DNA of 64,000 nucleotides from Ovoidimarina sp963698645. Its GTDB lineage: Bacteria; Pseudomonadota; Alphaproteobacteria; Rhodobacterales; Rhodobacteraceae. Positions 16,688 through 26,495 of this stretch are shown here, piece after piece. The DNA lies in NCBI GenBank assembly GCA_963698645.1, contig CAVORP010000007.1, positions 62,001-126,000 of the forward strand, given 5' to 3'. A program made the translations under genes and the position numbers. The stretch's first letter is position 1, and the number at the start of each line of letters is the position of its first letter. The notes below the pieces were generated by a model. It was not told where the DNA came from and made no database searches. It saw only the letters and a program-made list of their open reading frames with translations.

Positions 16688-17790
16688 GTGACGAGCAGCC
16701 CCCCGAGGCCGACCGGCTCGCCGGTGCGCCGCACCCGCGCGAGACGACAACCCTGTTCGGACAGGACGCGGCAGAGGCAGAGTTCCTGGATGCCATCCGC
16801 CGCGACCGCCTGCCCCATGCCTGGCTTCTCACGGGTCCGCGCGGCATCGGCAAGGCCACGCTCGCATGGCGGATCGCGCGCTTCCTTCTCGCCACACCCG
16901 CCGGTGCACCCACGCCCTCGACCCTCGATATCCCCGCCGACGATCCGGTGGCGCGCCGGTTGCGGGCGGGCTCGGAGGCCCGGCTGTTCCTGCTCCGCCG
17001 TCCCTGGGATGCCGAACGCAAACGCCTCAAGACCGAGATCACGGTCGATGAGGCGCGCAAGCTCAAATCCTTCTTCGCACTTTCAAGCCCCGATGGCGGC
17101 TACCGCGTGGTGATCGTCGATGCGGCCGAGGAAATGAACCCGAGCGCCGCCAACGCCATCCTAAAGATCCTTGAAGAACCGCCCGAACGCTGTGTCCTGC
17201 TTCTGGTCAGCCATAGCCCCGCCGGTCTTCTGCCCACGATCCGCTCGCGCTGCCGGACGCTGCGATGCCGCGCGCTGGCCCCGGGCGATCTTGCCGCGGC
17301 TCTCGCCGGCGTCGGCGTCGCACCCGACGATCCCGCCGCCCTGTCCGAACTCGCGGGCGGCTCGGCGGGCGACGCGATCGGGCTGATGCAGGAGGACGGG
17401 CTTGCCCTTTATGCCGATCTGGTGGCCCTTGTCGGCGCCGCGCCCGACATGGATCGGCCGCGGCTTGTGAAACTGGCCGATGCCGCTGGGGCGCGGACCG
17501 GCACCGCCCGGCGCGACCTGACCCTGCGCCTGATCGATACGCTTCTGGCGCGGATGGCCCGCGGCGGGGTCACGGCCTCCAAGGGTCCCGAGGCCGCCCC
17601 GGGTGAGGCCGCCATGATCGCGCGCCTTGTTCCCGACCCAAGGGCGGCGCGCCGATGGGCGGAACTGCAGCAAGACCTTTCCGACCGGGCCCGTCATGCC
17701 ATCGCGGTGAACCTTGACCCCTCCGGCGTCATCCTTGATATGTTGCTGCGCATCAATGAAACAGCGGGAACCATCCGGGCCCGCGTCTAG
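16684..17790 (+). CDS. holB: DNA polymerase III subunit delta-prime
   Basis: The product has 368 residues of the AAA+ clamp-loader fold: FGQDAAEAEFLDAIRRDRLP, a Walker-A-like GPRGIGKATLAW, RVVIVDAAEEMNPSAANA (Walker B and following) and LKILEEPPERCVLLLVSH, which precedes the RSRC motif (TIRSRCRTLRC). The zinc-binding cysteines of other clamp-loader subunits are lacking, as usual for alphaproteobacterial delta-prime. It forms the stator of the clamp loader. The overlap with tmk is a long-conserved arrangement. Confidence 0.92.
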   Translation: MSDEQPPEADRLAGAPHPRETTTLFGQDAAEAEFLDAIRRDRLPHAWLLTGPRGIGKATLAWRIARFLLATPAGAPTPSTLDIPADDPVARRLRAGSEARLFLLRRPWDAERKRLKTEITVDEARKLKSFFALSSPDGGYRVVIVDAAEEMNPSAANAILKILEEPPERCVLLLVSHSPAGLLPTIRSRCRTLRCRALAPGDLAAALAGVGVAPDDPAALSELAGGSAGDAIGLMQEDGLALYADLVALVGAAPDMDRPRLVKLADAAGARTGTARRDLTLRLIDTLLARMARGGVTASKGPEAAPGEAAMIARLVPDPRAARRWAELQQDLSDRARHAIAVNLDPSGVILDMLLRINETAGTIRARV

Positions 17791-17798
17791 GCCGGACC

Positions 17799-18596
17799 AT
17801 GGACCTTCCCCGCATCACGGACAGCCATTGCCATCTCGACTTTCCCGAGCTTGAAACCGAGCTTGGGGATGTGCTGGCGCGCGCCGCTGCGGCGGGCGTG
17901 GGGCGAATGGTGACGATCTGCACCCGGCTTCGGCACGAACCCCGTGTTCGTGCACTGGCCGAGGCCCATGCCCCGGTCTTCTATGCCGCCGGCACCCATC
18001 CGATGAGCGTGGCCGACGAACCCATGGCCACGGTCGAGGATCTCGTGGCCCTTGCCCGGCACCCGAAACTCGTCGGGATCGGCGAAACCGGGCTCGACTA
18101 TCACTACACCGCCGAAAGCGCCGCGGTTCAGCAGGAAAGCCTGCGCATCCATATCGAGGCCGCGCGCCAGACCGGGCTGCCGCTTATCATCCATGCCCGT
18201 GACGCCGATGACGACATGGCCCGCATCCTGACAGAAGAGCACCGTGCGGGGGCCTATGACTGCGTCATGCATTGCTTTTCCTCGGGCGCGGCGCTGGCCG
18301 AGGCAGCGCTGGAGCTCGGCTTCTACCTGTCGATGTCGGGGATCACCGCCTTCCCGAAGTCCGGCGATCTCCGCGCGATCTTCGCCGCCGCGCCGCTTGA
18401 CCGAATCCTCGTCGAGACCGACGCGCCCTACCTTGCCCCGCCGCCCCATCGCGGCAAACGCAACGAGCCGGGCTTCGTCGCCCATACGGCACAGGCGGCG
18501 GCCCGGACCTTCGGCCTCGACTACCCCGATTTCGCGGCCCGGACCGAGGCCAATTTCGACCGCTTGTTCCGAAAGGCCGCAGCATGGACCGGCTGA
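17799..18596 (+). CDS. TatD-family metal-dependent hydrolase/deoxyribonuclease
   Basis: The product has 265 residues. Metal ligands are visible in ITDSHCHLDFPELE (HxH), GIGETGLDYHY (Glu), LIIHARDADDD (His), MHCFSSGAA (His) and VETDAPYLAPPPHRGKRNEP (Asp). The family cleaves DNA 3'-5' or related phosphoesters. Its gene follows holB by 8 bases and overlaps the next gene by 13, so it belongs to the same operon. Confidence 0.93.
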   Translation: MDLPRITDSHCHLDFPELETELGDVLARAAAAGVGRMVTICTRLRHEPRVRALAEAHAPVFYAAGTHPMSVADEPMATVEDLVALARHPKLVGIGETGLDYHYTAESAAVQQESLRIHIEAARQTGLPLIIHARDADDDMARILTEEHRAGAYDCVMHCFSSGAALAEAALELGFYLSMSGITAFPKSGDLRAIFAAAPLDRILVETDAPYLAPPPHRGKRNEPGFVAHTAQAAARTFGLDYPDFAARTEANFDRLFRKAAAWTG

Positions 18597-19382
18597 CCTT
18601 CACCATCCTCGGCTGCGGCTCGTCGGGCGGGGTGCCGCGCATCGGCGGCCATTGGGGCGATTGCGACCCGGCGAACCCCAAGAACCGCAGACGCCGCTGT
18701 TCGCTTCTGGTCGAACGGGCGGGCGACGCCGGCATGCACACGGGTGCTGATCGACACCTCGCCCGACCTGCGCATGCAACTTCTGGACGCGGGCGTGGGC
18801 ACGCTGGATGCCGTGGTCTATACCCACGACCATGCCGATCATGTCCACGGGATCGACGATCTGCGCCCGATCGTCTTCAACACCCGCGAGCGGCTGGACA
18901 TCTGGGCCACCGGCGCGACGCAGGACGCGCTGTTCTCGCGCTTCGCCTATGCCTTCATCCAGCCCGAGGGCTCGCCCTACCCGCCGATCCTGAACATGCA
19001 CACGATCGACGGCGACGTGACCATCGACGGTGCGGGCGGCCCGGTCACCCTGAGCCCGTTCGAGGTGGGCCACGGCTCGATAGACGCGCTTGGCTTCCGC
19101 ATCCGCGATCTTGCCTATCTTCCCGACGTGGCCGAAATGTATCCACCGGCATGGGAGGCGGTGGCGAACCTCGATTGCTGGATCGTCGATGCCCTGCGCC
19201 GCTCGCCACACCCGACCCATGCCCATCTGGAGCGTACGCTGGAATGGATCGAACGCGCCGCGCCCCGGCGCGCGGTGCTGACGAACATGCATATCGATCT
19301 CGACTACGAAACCGTGCTGCACGAAACACCCGATCACGTCACCCCGGCCTATGACGGGATGACGATCGTCTACGACCTCTGA
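18584..19382 (+). CDS. MBL-fold metallohydrolase (PhnP-like), one-base frameshift near 18736
   Basis: About 266 residues of the metallo-beta-lactamase fold: the start FTILGCGSSGGVPRIGG, the metal motif THDHADHVHGIDDL and the closing NMHIDLDYETVLHE. The first 50 residues and the rest are in different frames; the joint is at CATGCACACGGGTG, where removing one C restores the expected TRVLIDTSPDLR. The family hydrolyses cyclic phosphodiesters (phosphoribosyl 1,2-cyclic phosphate or similar). The gene overlaps tatD and precedes a transporter by 5 bases. The single-base insertion is probably a sequence error. Confidence 0.8.
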
Positions 19383-19387
19383 CGCCC

Positions 19388-20317
19388 GTGCAGGCACTTC
19401 TCGACGTCATCCTCCCGGTCTTTCTGGTCATCGGCTTCGGCTATGTCGCCGTCTGGACCCGGCTGTTTTCCGATGCGGGCGTCGATGGGCTGATGAAATT
19501 CACCCAGAATTTCGCAATCCCCTGCCTGCTGTTCAACGCCATCGCCCGTCTGGATCTCTCGGCGCATTTCGACGTCGCGCTGCTGGGAAGCTTCTATACC
19601 GGCGCGACCATCGGCTTTCTCGCGGGCTTTGCCGGGGCACGCTATTTCTTTGGCCGCAGTCTTGAGGACAGCATCGCCATCGGCTTCTGCTGCCTGTTCT
19701 CCAACAGCCTGCTTCTGGGTCTTGCGATCACCGAACGCGCCTATGGTCCAGACGCGCTCGAGGCGAATTTCGCGATCATCGCGATCCATGCACCGTTCTG
19801 CTACGGGCTGGGCGTCACGGTGATGGAAATCGCCCGCAGCCGCGGCGCGGGCATCGCCGGCACCGCCCGCAAGGTGCTGACCGCGATGTTCCGCAACGCG
19901 CTCGTGATCGGGATCGTCCTGGGTTTCGTCGTGAACTTGTCGGGCCTGCCGCTTCCCACGGCACTGGAAGACGCGCTTGACCTGATCGTCCGCGCCGCCC
20001 TGCCCGCCGCGCTGTTCGGGCTGGGGGGCGTGCTCTATCGCTACCGGCCCGAGGGCGACCTGCGGATCATCCTCTATGTCTGCGCGGTCTCGCTGATCCT
20101 GCATCCGGCAGTCGTCTGGGGCCTGGGCCGCGTGAACGGGCTGTCGACCGAGGCGTTCCGCTCGGCGGTTCTGACCGCCGCCATGGCGCCCGGGATCAAC
20201 ACCTACCTTTTCGCCAACATGTACGGCGCGGCACGGCGCGTCGCGGCCTCTTCGGTGCTGATCGGAACGGCGCTTTCGATCGGAACGATCTGGGTCTGGC
20301 TGGCGATCCTGCCATAG
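19388..20317 (+). CDS. AEC-family transporter (auxin efflux carrier / malate type)
   Basis: The product has 309 residues with about ten membrane helices in two repeats. The start (GTG) gives QALLDVILPVFLVIGFGYVA, and NFAIPCLLFNAIARLD is the conserved first-repeat segment; the second half has VRAALPAALFGLGGVLYRYR. Members export organic acids or related anions. It closes the dacC-to-AEC run, with spacing of 5 bases to the previous gene. The substrate is unknown. Confidence 0.85.
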   Translation: MQALLDVILPVFLVIGFGYVAVWTRLFSDAGVDGLMKFTQNFAIPCLLFNAIARLDLSAHFDVALLGSFYTGATIGFLAGFAGARYFFGRSLEDSIAIGFCCLFSNSLLLGLAITERAYGPDALEANFAIIAIHAPFCYGLGVTVMEIARSRGAGIAGTARKVLTAMFRNALVIGIVLGFVVNLSGLPLPTALEDALDLIVRAALPAALFGLGGVLYRYRPEGDLRIILYVCAVSLILHPAVVWGLGRVNGLSTEAFRSAVLTAAMAPGINTYLFANMYGAARRVAASSVLIGTALSIGTIWVWLAILP

Positions 20318-20458
20318 GGGCACGTCTCGACAGATTTTCCCATAGGCGAAAGCCGCAGGGGCGAAATCTGCAGAGATCTACGGGTGCAAAGCGACTATCG
20401 GCAATGCGAACGGAATGGCCGCCCATGCATGGCATCGGATTCACATCCGGAATTTGGA

Positions 20459-21079
20459 CTATCTGGCGCGAAGCACCGTAAGGACCCAAGTCGCGAATTC
20501 GGAGAGCAGGCTGCCGGCGGCGGTGTCGAAGGCCGCTACCAAGTCCTGCGTATCTAGGGAGGATGACGGCGCAGTGGATGTAAATGTTCTGCTGGCAACG
20601 ATTCTCGCGTCATCTTCGCGCACGACTCTCGAAATGAGACGCACGCGGACGATAGCGGTATTTCCGTCCTCACCAAGTTCCGCCTGAAAGTCTGTCAATT
20701 CGGTGACGATGGCAAAGTCGCCGTTCGCACCCAACGGCTGTCGTGCGACATAGCGCACCCCTTCGGTTGCCTCGATGGACCGAAGCATCAGTGTCTGGAC
20801 CATCACCGGCGCCGGTTCGCTCCAGCGCACATCAGGAAGGTACTGTGCTTGCATGGAATTCGGACGGATCATGATGCGATCTGTCTCCAGAGCGCCACTG
20901 GTCGTCGGCAACTCGACGACAACGTCACGAGGCAGCGTTCGACCTTGTGCCGACGGGATGTCCGTCGGCGCACGGAGTTCGTAGACTTCAAGCGGGGTGG
21001 TGGCATCTCCGATCGCGGATAGCGCGGCGCAACCCGTCAGAGCCGACACTGCGACGAGCGCCACAATCGCGCGAAGCAT
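20459..21079 (-). CDS. ABC-type transport auxiliary lipoprotein (PqiC/LetC-like)
   Basis: The product has 206 residues from ATG 21079, with a lipoprotein signal (LVAVSALTGCAALS). The rest is a small alpha/beta domain (YELRAPTDIP, VVVELPTTSGALETDRI, LQAEL-like FQAELGEDGNTAIVRVRL) as in lipoproteins that accompany MCE-domain transporters. The GTG at 21094-21096 is an alternative start. It is the last gene of the leftward lipid-transport operon; the protein probably faces the periplasm and links the MCE ring to the outer membrane. Confidence 0.8.
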   Translation of the reverse strand: MLRAIVALVAVSALTGCAALSAIGDATTPLEVYELRAPTDIPSAQGRTLPRDVVVELPTTSGALETDRIMIRPNSMQAQYLPDVRWSEPAPVMVQTLMLRSIEATEGVRYVARQPLGANGDFAIVTELTDFQAELGEDGNTAIVRVRLISRVVREDDARIVASRTFTSTAPSSSLDTQDLVAAFDTAAGSLLSEFATWVLTVLRAR

Positions 21080-21101
21080 TGATGCATAAGTCACAGCAAC
21101 C

Positions 21102-22842
21102 TCATCTTCTGAATTCCGGGGTCTGGCGATCCAGGAAGAACCTTGTCGGATCACGTTCGATCTGTTCGGCGAGCCGGTCGAGATTCGCGATCAGCGCACG
21201 GCTCTCCTGCGCCAAACGAGTATAGAGCGGTAAAGCGGTCGATGCGAACTCCCTGACGGAGGGAGCGGCCGAGTTCGCAATGCTGCGGAGTTCGGCAAAG
21301 GCATCGGCGGCGGATTGGCTGGCCGACCGGAGGTCCGCAGAGATCAGCGGCAAGTCTTCGGAAACACCCGCAACGGCTGTGTTCAGGGTTTTGAGCGACG
21401 TCTCCAACCCTGTTATGACGCCAGAGATATCCTCGTTGATCACACGGTCCGCACCGAGAAAAGCGCGCTCTGCGGCCGATAGCGCGCGGTCTCCCGTTTC
21501 GAGAGCGGCGTTGATTGCTGCAAGCGTTTCGTTCGCGTTTCCGAAAGCCCTCGTGGCTTCCCCCAGTGCGACCCCAGCCTCGTTCGCGATCTCATCGATG
21601 CGTCCGCTTGCAGAGGTCAGGTTGGCGCCCACGTCCGTGATCGTCTGCGAAGACTTTTGTGCCGCGGCACGGATATCCGAAAAGATGGCGGGCAAATCCG
21701 TATCGGCGACGGCGTTGACGGTCTGAATGGCCCGTTTCGCTTCGTTCACCATTGCACGTGTTTCAGACAGAAGCGGCCCCCCCTCTGTCTCGATCAGGCC
21801 GTCCAGGCGCGCCGCAGTACCCCCCAGGATCGTCGCGGTTTCGTCCAGGCGGGCAATAAGAGCGTCGACCTCCGTCAACGTAGTGCGGGCTTCTTCCAGC
21901 CGGGCGGTCGCAGTCGAGCCTGTCGTTCCCAAAGTGCTCATGAGGGTCTTGGCGTCGTCGCCCACCGATGTGACCTGCTGCCTGCAGCTCGACCACCATC
22001 TGCCTGAGTGTCTCGGTGGTTCCTGTCAGATCCTCCGAGATGTAGCGCTCTGTCTCGATGATGGTTTCCTGCACGCTGTCCAGGGCAGTTGATCCCTTCG
22101 AGACGACGACCCGCGCCTCCTCGGACAACTCGCCGATCGACGCGATCGTCGTATCTGTCGTTTTCAGAACGCCGGTCAATTCGCCCGTGGCCATTTCAAG
22201 CGTGGCGTTGAACCGGCTGATTTCTTCGGTGAAGCTGGTAACTGTTGCCGCTACCGACGAGAAATCCTTGAGCGTCTGGGCAAAATCCGCCGACGCGGAT
22301 TCGATGTTGAGCAGGATGTTTTCCAGACGTCCCTGGTTCTCGTTTCCGAGCAGCTGGCCGATCTCCTGAACCACCTGAAGCGTTTCGCTCACAAGCTGCG
22401 GTGCATCCTCGGAAAGGCTCTGCAGCGTGGACCGGCCTGCTTCGATTTCGGGGATGGGAACCGCTTGCGTGCTGACCAGCAGCGGCGCATCCGGCGAGCC
22501 TGCTCCGATGCTGACGAAAGACACTCCCGTCACCCCCTGCGCCTCGATGGTCGCGATGCTGTCGGAGCGCACCGGGGTCTCTGCGGCCACCTCGACCCGG
22601 ACAAGGATCGATCCATCTTGGTCAGGCGCAAGGCGCACATCCACCACCTGACCGACGGGCAGGCCGCTGAAGCGGACATCGGACGCATTCCCCAGCCCCG
22701 ACACAGACGAAAACCGGATGTCGTAATACGCGAATTGCCTGTCGAGTTCGACACGCGCAAACCAGAGAAAGAAGGCCAGGACTCCGATGAATCCGGCAAT
22801 CGTGAATGCCCCGATCAGGATGTAATTGGCCCGCGTTTCCAA
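21102..22842 (-). CDS. MCE-family (MlaD-like) protein, one-base frameshift near 21975
   Basis: The N-terminal part has a transmembrane helix (YILIGAFTIAGFIGVLAFFL) and one MCE domain (about residues 40-120; FSSVSGLGNASDVRFSG, VGQVVDVRLAP). A very long Ala/Thr/Glu-rich coiled-coil-like tail follows, in which DAALI/ETxxTL motifs recur. The tail changes frame near 21975: VVELQAAG continues in another frame as TSVGDDAKTLMSTLG. Together the parts make about 580 residues. MCE proteins form hexameric rings that carry lipids across the periplasm; the gene is followed by its lipoprotein and preceded by ATPase and permease. Confidence 0.85.
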
Positions 22843-22854
22843 CCGCTTTTCCTT

Positions 22855-23652
22855 TTATGTGCTTTCGCCCTGGGCAGATTCCAGGGCCGCTCGCGCCCGC
22901 GGGCCATGAAAGTATTCATGAATCCAAGGGTGATCGACTTTAAGCATTTCTTTCATCGTTCCGGTCACCAACACTTTGCGTTCGGCAAGCACGGCGATGC
23001 GGTCGCATACTGCATGAAGTGTATCAAGATCATGGGTGACCAAAAAGACCGTAAGACCCAGGGATTCGCTAAGTCCCCGGATCAGGTCGTCGAATGCGGA
23101 CGCACCAATCGGGTCAAGGCCCGCCGTCGGTTCGTCCAGAAAGACGATCTCGGGATCAAGTGCCAGAGCCCGTGCAAGTCCCGCGCGCTTTCGCATTCCA
23201 CCGGAGAGTTCCGCCGGGTATTTGTCGCCCGCCAGATAGGGCAATCCGACCATCGAAATCTTCAGGTCCGCCAGTTCTCGCCTGAGGTCGGGGTCAAGCC
23301 CTTCGACCGCGAGCATTGGAACTTCCACATTTTCGCGGACTGTGAGCGAAGAAAACAACGCACCGTCCTGGAACATTACACCCCACCGCGCCTCGAGCGC
23401 CGCGCGCGTGTCCTCGTCTGCGGAAAGAACATCGACGCCCAGCACCTCGACAGTCCCCTCCGCCGGTCGCTGTAACCCTGCGATCGTGCGAAGCAAGACT
23501 GATTTACCGGTGCCGGACCCCCCAACCACACCAAGGATTTCACCCCGGTAGACATCAATATCCAGGTTCTCGTGGACGACGTGCGTTCCGAATTGATTGC
23601 GCAATCCGCGCACCGATATCACGGTTTCCGGAGAGGATTTGTCGTCCTTCAT
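22855..23652 (-). CDS. MlaF-like ABC ATPase of a lipid transporter
   Basis: The product has 265 residues. Walker A is VVGGSGTGKSVLLRTIAG, the signature is LSGGMRKRAGLARALA (with Met-Arg-Lys typical of the MlaF subfamily), Walker B is IVFLDEPTAGLDPIGA and the switch is FLVTHDLDTLH. It powers phospholipid movement between the inner membrane and the MCE protein. Its start overlaps the permease stop by four bases. Confidence 0.92.
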   Translation of the reverse strand: MKDDKSSPETVISVRGLRNQFGTHVVHENLDIDVYRGEILGVVGGSGTGKSVLLRTIAGLQRPAEGTVEVLGVDVLSADEDTRAALEARWGVMFQDGALFSSLTVRENVEVPMLAVEGLDPDLRRELADLKISMVGLPYLAGDKYPAELSGGMRKRAGLARALALDPEIVFLDEPTAGLDPIGASAFDDLIRGLSESLGLTVFLVTHDLDTLHAVCDRIAVLAERKVLVTGTMKEMLKVDHPWIHEYFHGPRARAALESAQGEST

Positions 23653-24779
23653 ATCCCGATCCGTGCAAAGAAGATCGAGAATATCGCATCGGCGACGATA
23701 ACGGCAAAGATCGCCGTGACCACGGCATTCGAGGTCATCCGGCCCAGAGACTCTGCGTTGCTTTCAACCTGCATCCCCGCGTGGCAACCGACCACGCCAA
23801 TGATCAGGGCAAAGAAAGGTGCCTTGATAAGGCCCACGAAGACGTGGCTTACGTCGGTGCCTTCGACCAGCCTTGTGCGGAACATTGCGGGAGATATCCC
23901 AAGGTCGATCCAGGCCATCAGCGCACCTCCGACCAGACCAGAGATATTGGCGATCAGTCCAAGGATCGGCAGCATCAACAGGAGCGCCAGAATGCGCGGG
24001 ACGAACAGCACCATCGCCGGGTCCAGTCCGAGAGTTCGCATCGCATCGATTTCTTCCCGCATTTTCATCGACCCGATGGCCGCGGTATAGGCCGAGGCCG
24101 TCCGGCCCGCGACGATGATCGAGGTCAGGAGAATGGCCAATTCACGAAGCACGGATATCGCGATCAGGTCTACCACGAAGACTTCCGCGCCAAACTGCCG
24201 CAACTGGGTCGATCCCTGGAAGGCGAGCACCACGCCGATCAGGAACGACATCAATGCCACGATAGGGACGGCTTTGACCCCTACCTCTTCGCAATGGTGC
24301 ACGAGGGATGTGAAGCGGAATTCACGCGGATGGCGCGCGGCACGACCAAGCCGCGACAGGAACATCCCAAGATAGCCGGTGAGCGCGAGAACAAACGCGA
24401 TTCCGGACGTCATGCGCCGCCCGACCTTTTCAAAGATATCGGCCAAATTCAGGGGCGGAACAGTTCTTTGCTCGGGCTCCGGTATCGCCTTGGTGACACT
24501 TTGTAGCAGGCTTTCCGCCTCGGCGCTGGCGCCCACGAGCTGGAACCCCTTGCCCGCCGCTTCGATCCTTTGTCTTAGCGAGACGAGCAGCCATGCGCCC
24601 GCGGTATCCAGACGTTTCACCCCGGACATATCAATTGTGACCGCAAGATCGTCCGGAAGCCCGGCAAAGGCGGTTTTCATCGGCGTGACTGTGTAGATCG
24701 TGATGTCGCCAGCCAGTCTGATCGAACTGGATGAGCTATCCGAAGATACTTCGATTGAAGGAAGGGAACCCGTGTTCAT
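23649..24779 (-). CDS. MlaE-like permease with an N-terminal STAS domain
   Basis: The product has 376 residues from ATG 24779. Residues 1-110 form a STAS domain (IRLAGDITIYTVTPM, MSGVKRLDTAGAWLLV), normally a separate MlaB protein; residues 115-376 are the MlaE permease (FRFTSLVHHCEEVGVKAVPI, IVAGRTASAYTAAIGSMKMR, EIDAMRTLGLDPAMVLFVPR). The fusion removes the need for a separate MlaB. It is the first gene of the leftward operon; the promoter must lie in 24780-25075, where I see no clear motif. Confidence 0.92.
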   Translation of the reverse strand: MNTGSLPSIEVSSDSSSSSIRLAGDITIYTVTPMKTAFAGLPDDLAVTIDMSGVKRLDTAGAWLLVSLRQRIEAAGKGFQLVGASAEAESLLQSVTKAIPEPEQRTVPPLNLADIFEKVGRRMTSGIAFVLALTGYLGMFLSRLGRAARHPREFRFTSLVHHCEEVGVKAVPIVALMSFLIGVVLAFQGSTQLRQFGAEVFVVDLIAISVLRELAILLTSIIVAGRTASAYTAAIGSMKMREEIDAMRTLGLDPAMVLFVPRILALLLMLPILGLIANISGLVGGALMAWIDLGISPAMFRTRLVEGTDVSHVFVGLIKAPFFALIIGVVGCHAGMQVESNAESLGRMTSNAVVTAIFAVIVADAIFSIFFARIGI

Positions 24780-25075
24780 CTTTCTTTGGCTAACCTTTGC
24801 AGACGTTGCAGCCAAGTGGTCATTTCGCGCGGAAAAGGTGCACCAGAGGGTGGTTCTTCTCTCAGGGTGCCTGTTCTGCCGCCCGTACCATTTTGATCTT
24901 TGTCGGCGAAGGTCTCAACTCCGCCCCAAGCTCGTGTCTTCCTTCGGCGAAAACAGTCTGACCCGGGCCCGGGCGGCCCTTCGAAGCAGGTCGAGGGGCA
25001 GATCCTCTTGGCTGCTCCCGCGCCCGCCCCCTATCCCGCCGCCAGGTCAGGTGAGCGTCCGGGAGCACCATTTCC

Positions 25076-26377
25076 CTAGACCAGGACCCCCGCCAGCGAA
25101 TTCGCCGCGCTCTCGGTCACGCGGACCCGCGCGATCTGGCCGCGTTCGGCGTCGGGGGCATGGACATGTACCGCGTGCAGGTATTCGGACTTGCCGCCCA
25201 TCTGCCCCGGCAGCCGCCCGGGCTTTTCGAACAGCACCTTGACCTCACGGCCCACCATCGCGTCCTGCGCTGCACGCTGCTGACGGACCAGAAGCGTCTG
25301 CAAGCGCTGCAACCGCGCGTCCTTCTCGTCCTCCGCCACTTCGGCGCGCTCCGCCGCGGGCGTGCCGGGACGGGCGGAATACTTGAAACTGTAGGATTGG
25401 CCGTACCCCACCGCCTCCACCAGCGACAGCGTGTCGGCGAAATCGGCCTCGGTCTCGCCCGGAAAGCCCACGATGAAATCCCCCGACAACAGGATATCGG
25501 GCCGCGCCGCCCGCAGCCGGTCGATCAGCCGCAGGTAGGCCTCGGCCGTATGCTTGCGGTTCATCGCCTTCAGGATCCTGTCCGACCCCGACTGCACCGG
25601 CAGATGCAGGTAGGGCATCAGCTTGTCACAGGTCCCGTGCGCCTCGATAAGCGCATCGTCCATATCGTTCGGATGCGACGTGGTGAACCGGATCCGCTCC
25701 AGCCCGTCGACCTTGGCCAGCCGCCAGATCAGCCCGGCAAGGCCACCCTCGCCGCCATGATAGGCATTCACATTCTGCCCCAGAAGGGTGATCTCGCGCA
25801 CCCCCCGTTCCACCAGATCGCGGGCCTCGGCCTCGATCCGGTCGGCCGGGCGCGAGACTTCGGCCCCGCGCGTATAGGGCACCACGCAGAAGGCACAGAA
25901 CTTGTCGCACCCCTCCTGCACCGTGAGAAAGGCCGTGGGCCCTCGCCTCGCCTTCGGGCGCGCCGCAAGATGATCGAACTTGTCCTCTTCGGGAAACTCG
26001 GTCTCGACCGGGCGTTCGCCGTCGCGGACCCGCGCCTCGAGCTGCGGCAGCCGGTGATAGCTCTGCGGCCCCACCACCAGATCGACCAGCGGCTGACGGC
26101 GCATGATCTCTGCCCCCTCGGCCTGCGCCACGCAGCCCGCGACGCCGATCTTGAGATCCGGCTTCTGCGCCTTCAGATGCTTGAACCGGCCCAACTCGGA
26201 ATAGACCTTCTCCGCAGCCTTCTCGCGGATATGACAGGTGTTCAGCAGGATCATGTCGGCGTCTTCCGCCCGGTCCGTCACCTCATAGCCCTGCCCGCCC
26301 AGCGCTTCGGCCATGCGTTCGCTGTCATAGACATTCATCTGACAGCCATAGGTCTTGAGAAAAAGCTTCTTTGCCAC
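25076..26377 (-). CDS. miaB: tRNA-2-methylthio-N6-dimethylallyladenosine synthase
   Basis: The product has 433 residues. The N-terminal methylthiotransferase domain has Cys12 (YGCQMN), Cys48 (NTCHIRE) and Cys82 (VAGCVAQ); the radical-SAM CxxxCxxC is Cys157, Cys161 and Cys164 (EGCDKFCAFCVVPYTRG). A TRAM domain (about 370-433) binds tRNA. The two [4Fe-4S] clusters support methylthiolation of i6A37 in tRNAs reading UNN codons. It is intact and of normal length. Confidence 0.97.
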   Translation of the reverse strand: MAKKLFLKTYGCQMNVYDSERMAEALGGQGYEVTDRAEDADMILLNTCHIREKAAEKVYSELGRFKHLKAQKPDLKIGVAGCVAQAEGAEIMRRQPLVDLVVGPQSYHRLPQLEARVRDGERPVETEFPEEDKFDHLAARPKARRGPTAFLTVQEGCDKFCAFCVVPYTRGAEVSRPADRIEAEARDLVERGVREITLLGQNVNAYHGGEGGLAGLIWRLAKVDGLERIRFTTSHPNDMDDALIEAHGTCDKLMPYLHLPVQSGSDRILKAMNRKHTAEAYLRLIDRLRAARPDILLSGDFIVGFPGETEADFADTLSLVEAVGYGQSYSFKYSARPGTPAAERAEVAEDEKDARLQRLQTLLVRQQRAAQDAMVGREVKVLFEKPGRLPGQMGGKSEYLHAVHVHAPDAERGQIARVRVTESAANSLAGVLV

Positions 26378-26495
26378 GGGGCGCGCGTCCTGCTGGGGTT
26401 CGCGGCTCGTCTACACCGAAGCTGCCGCCGTCGCAACGGTTGCAAAAGCCGCGCCATTTGGCGCATGTTCACCGAAAACCGGGCAATCAGGCACA

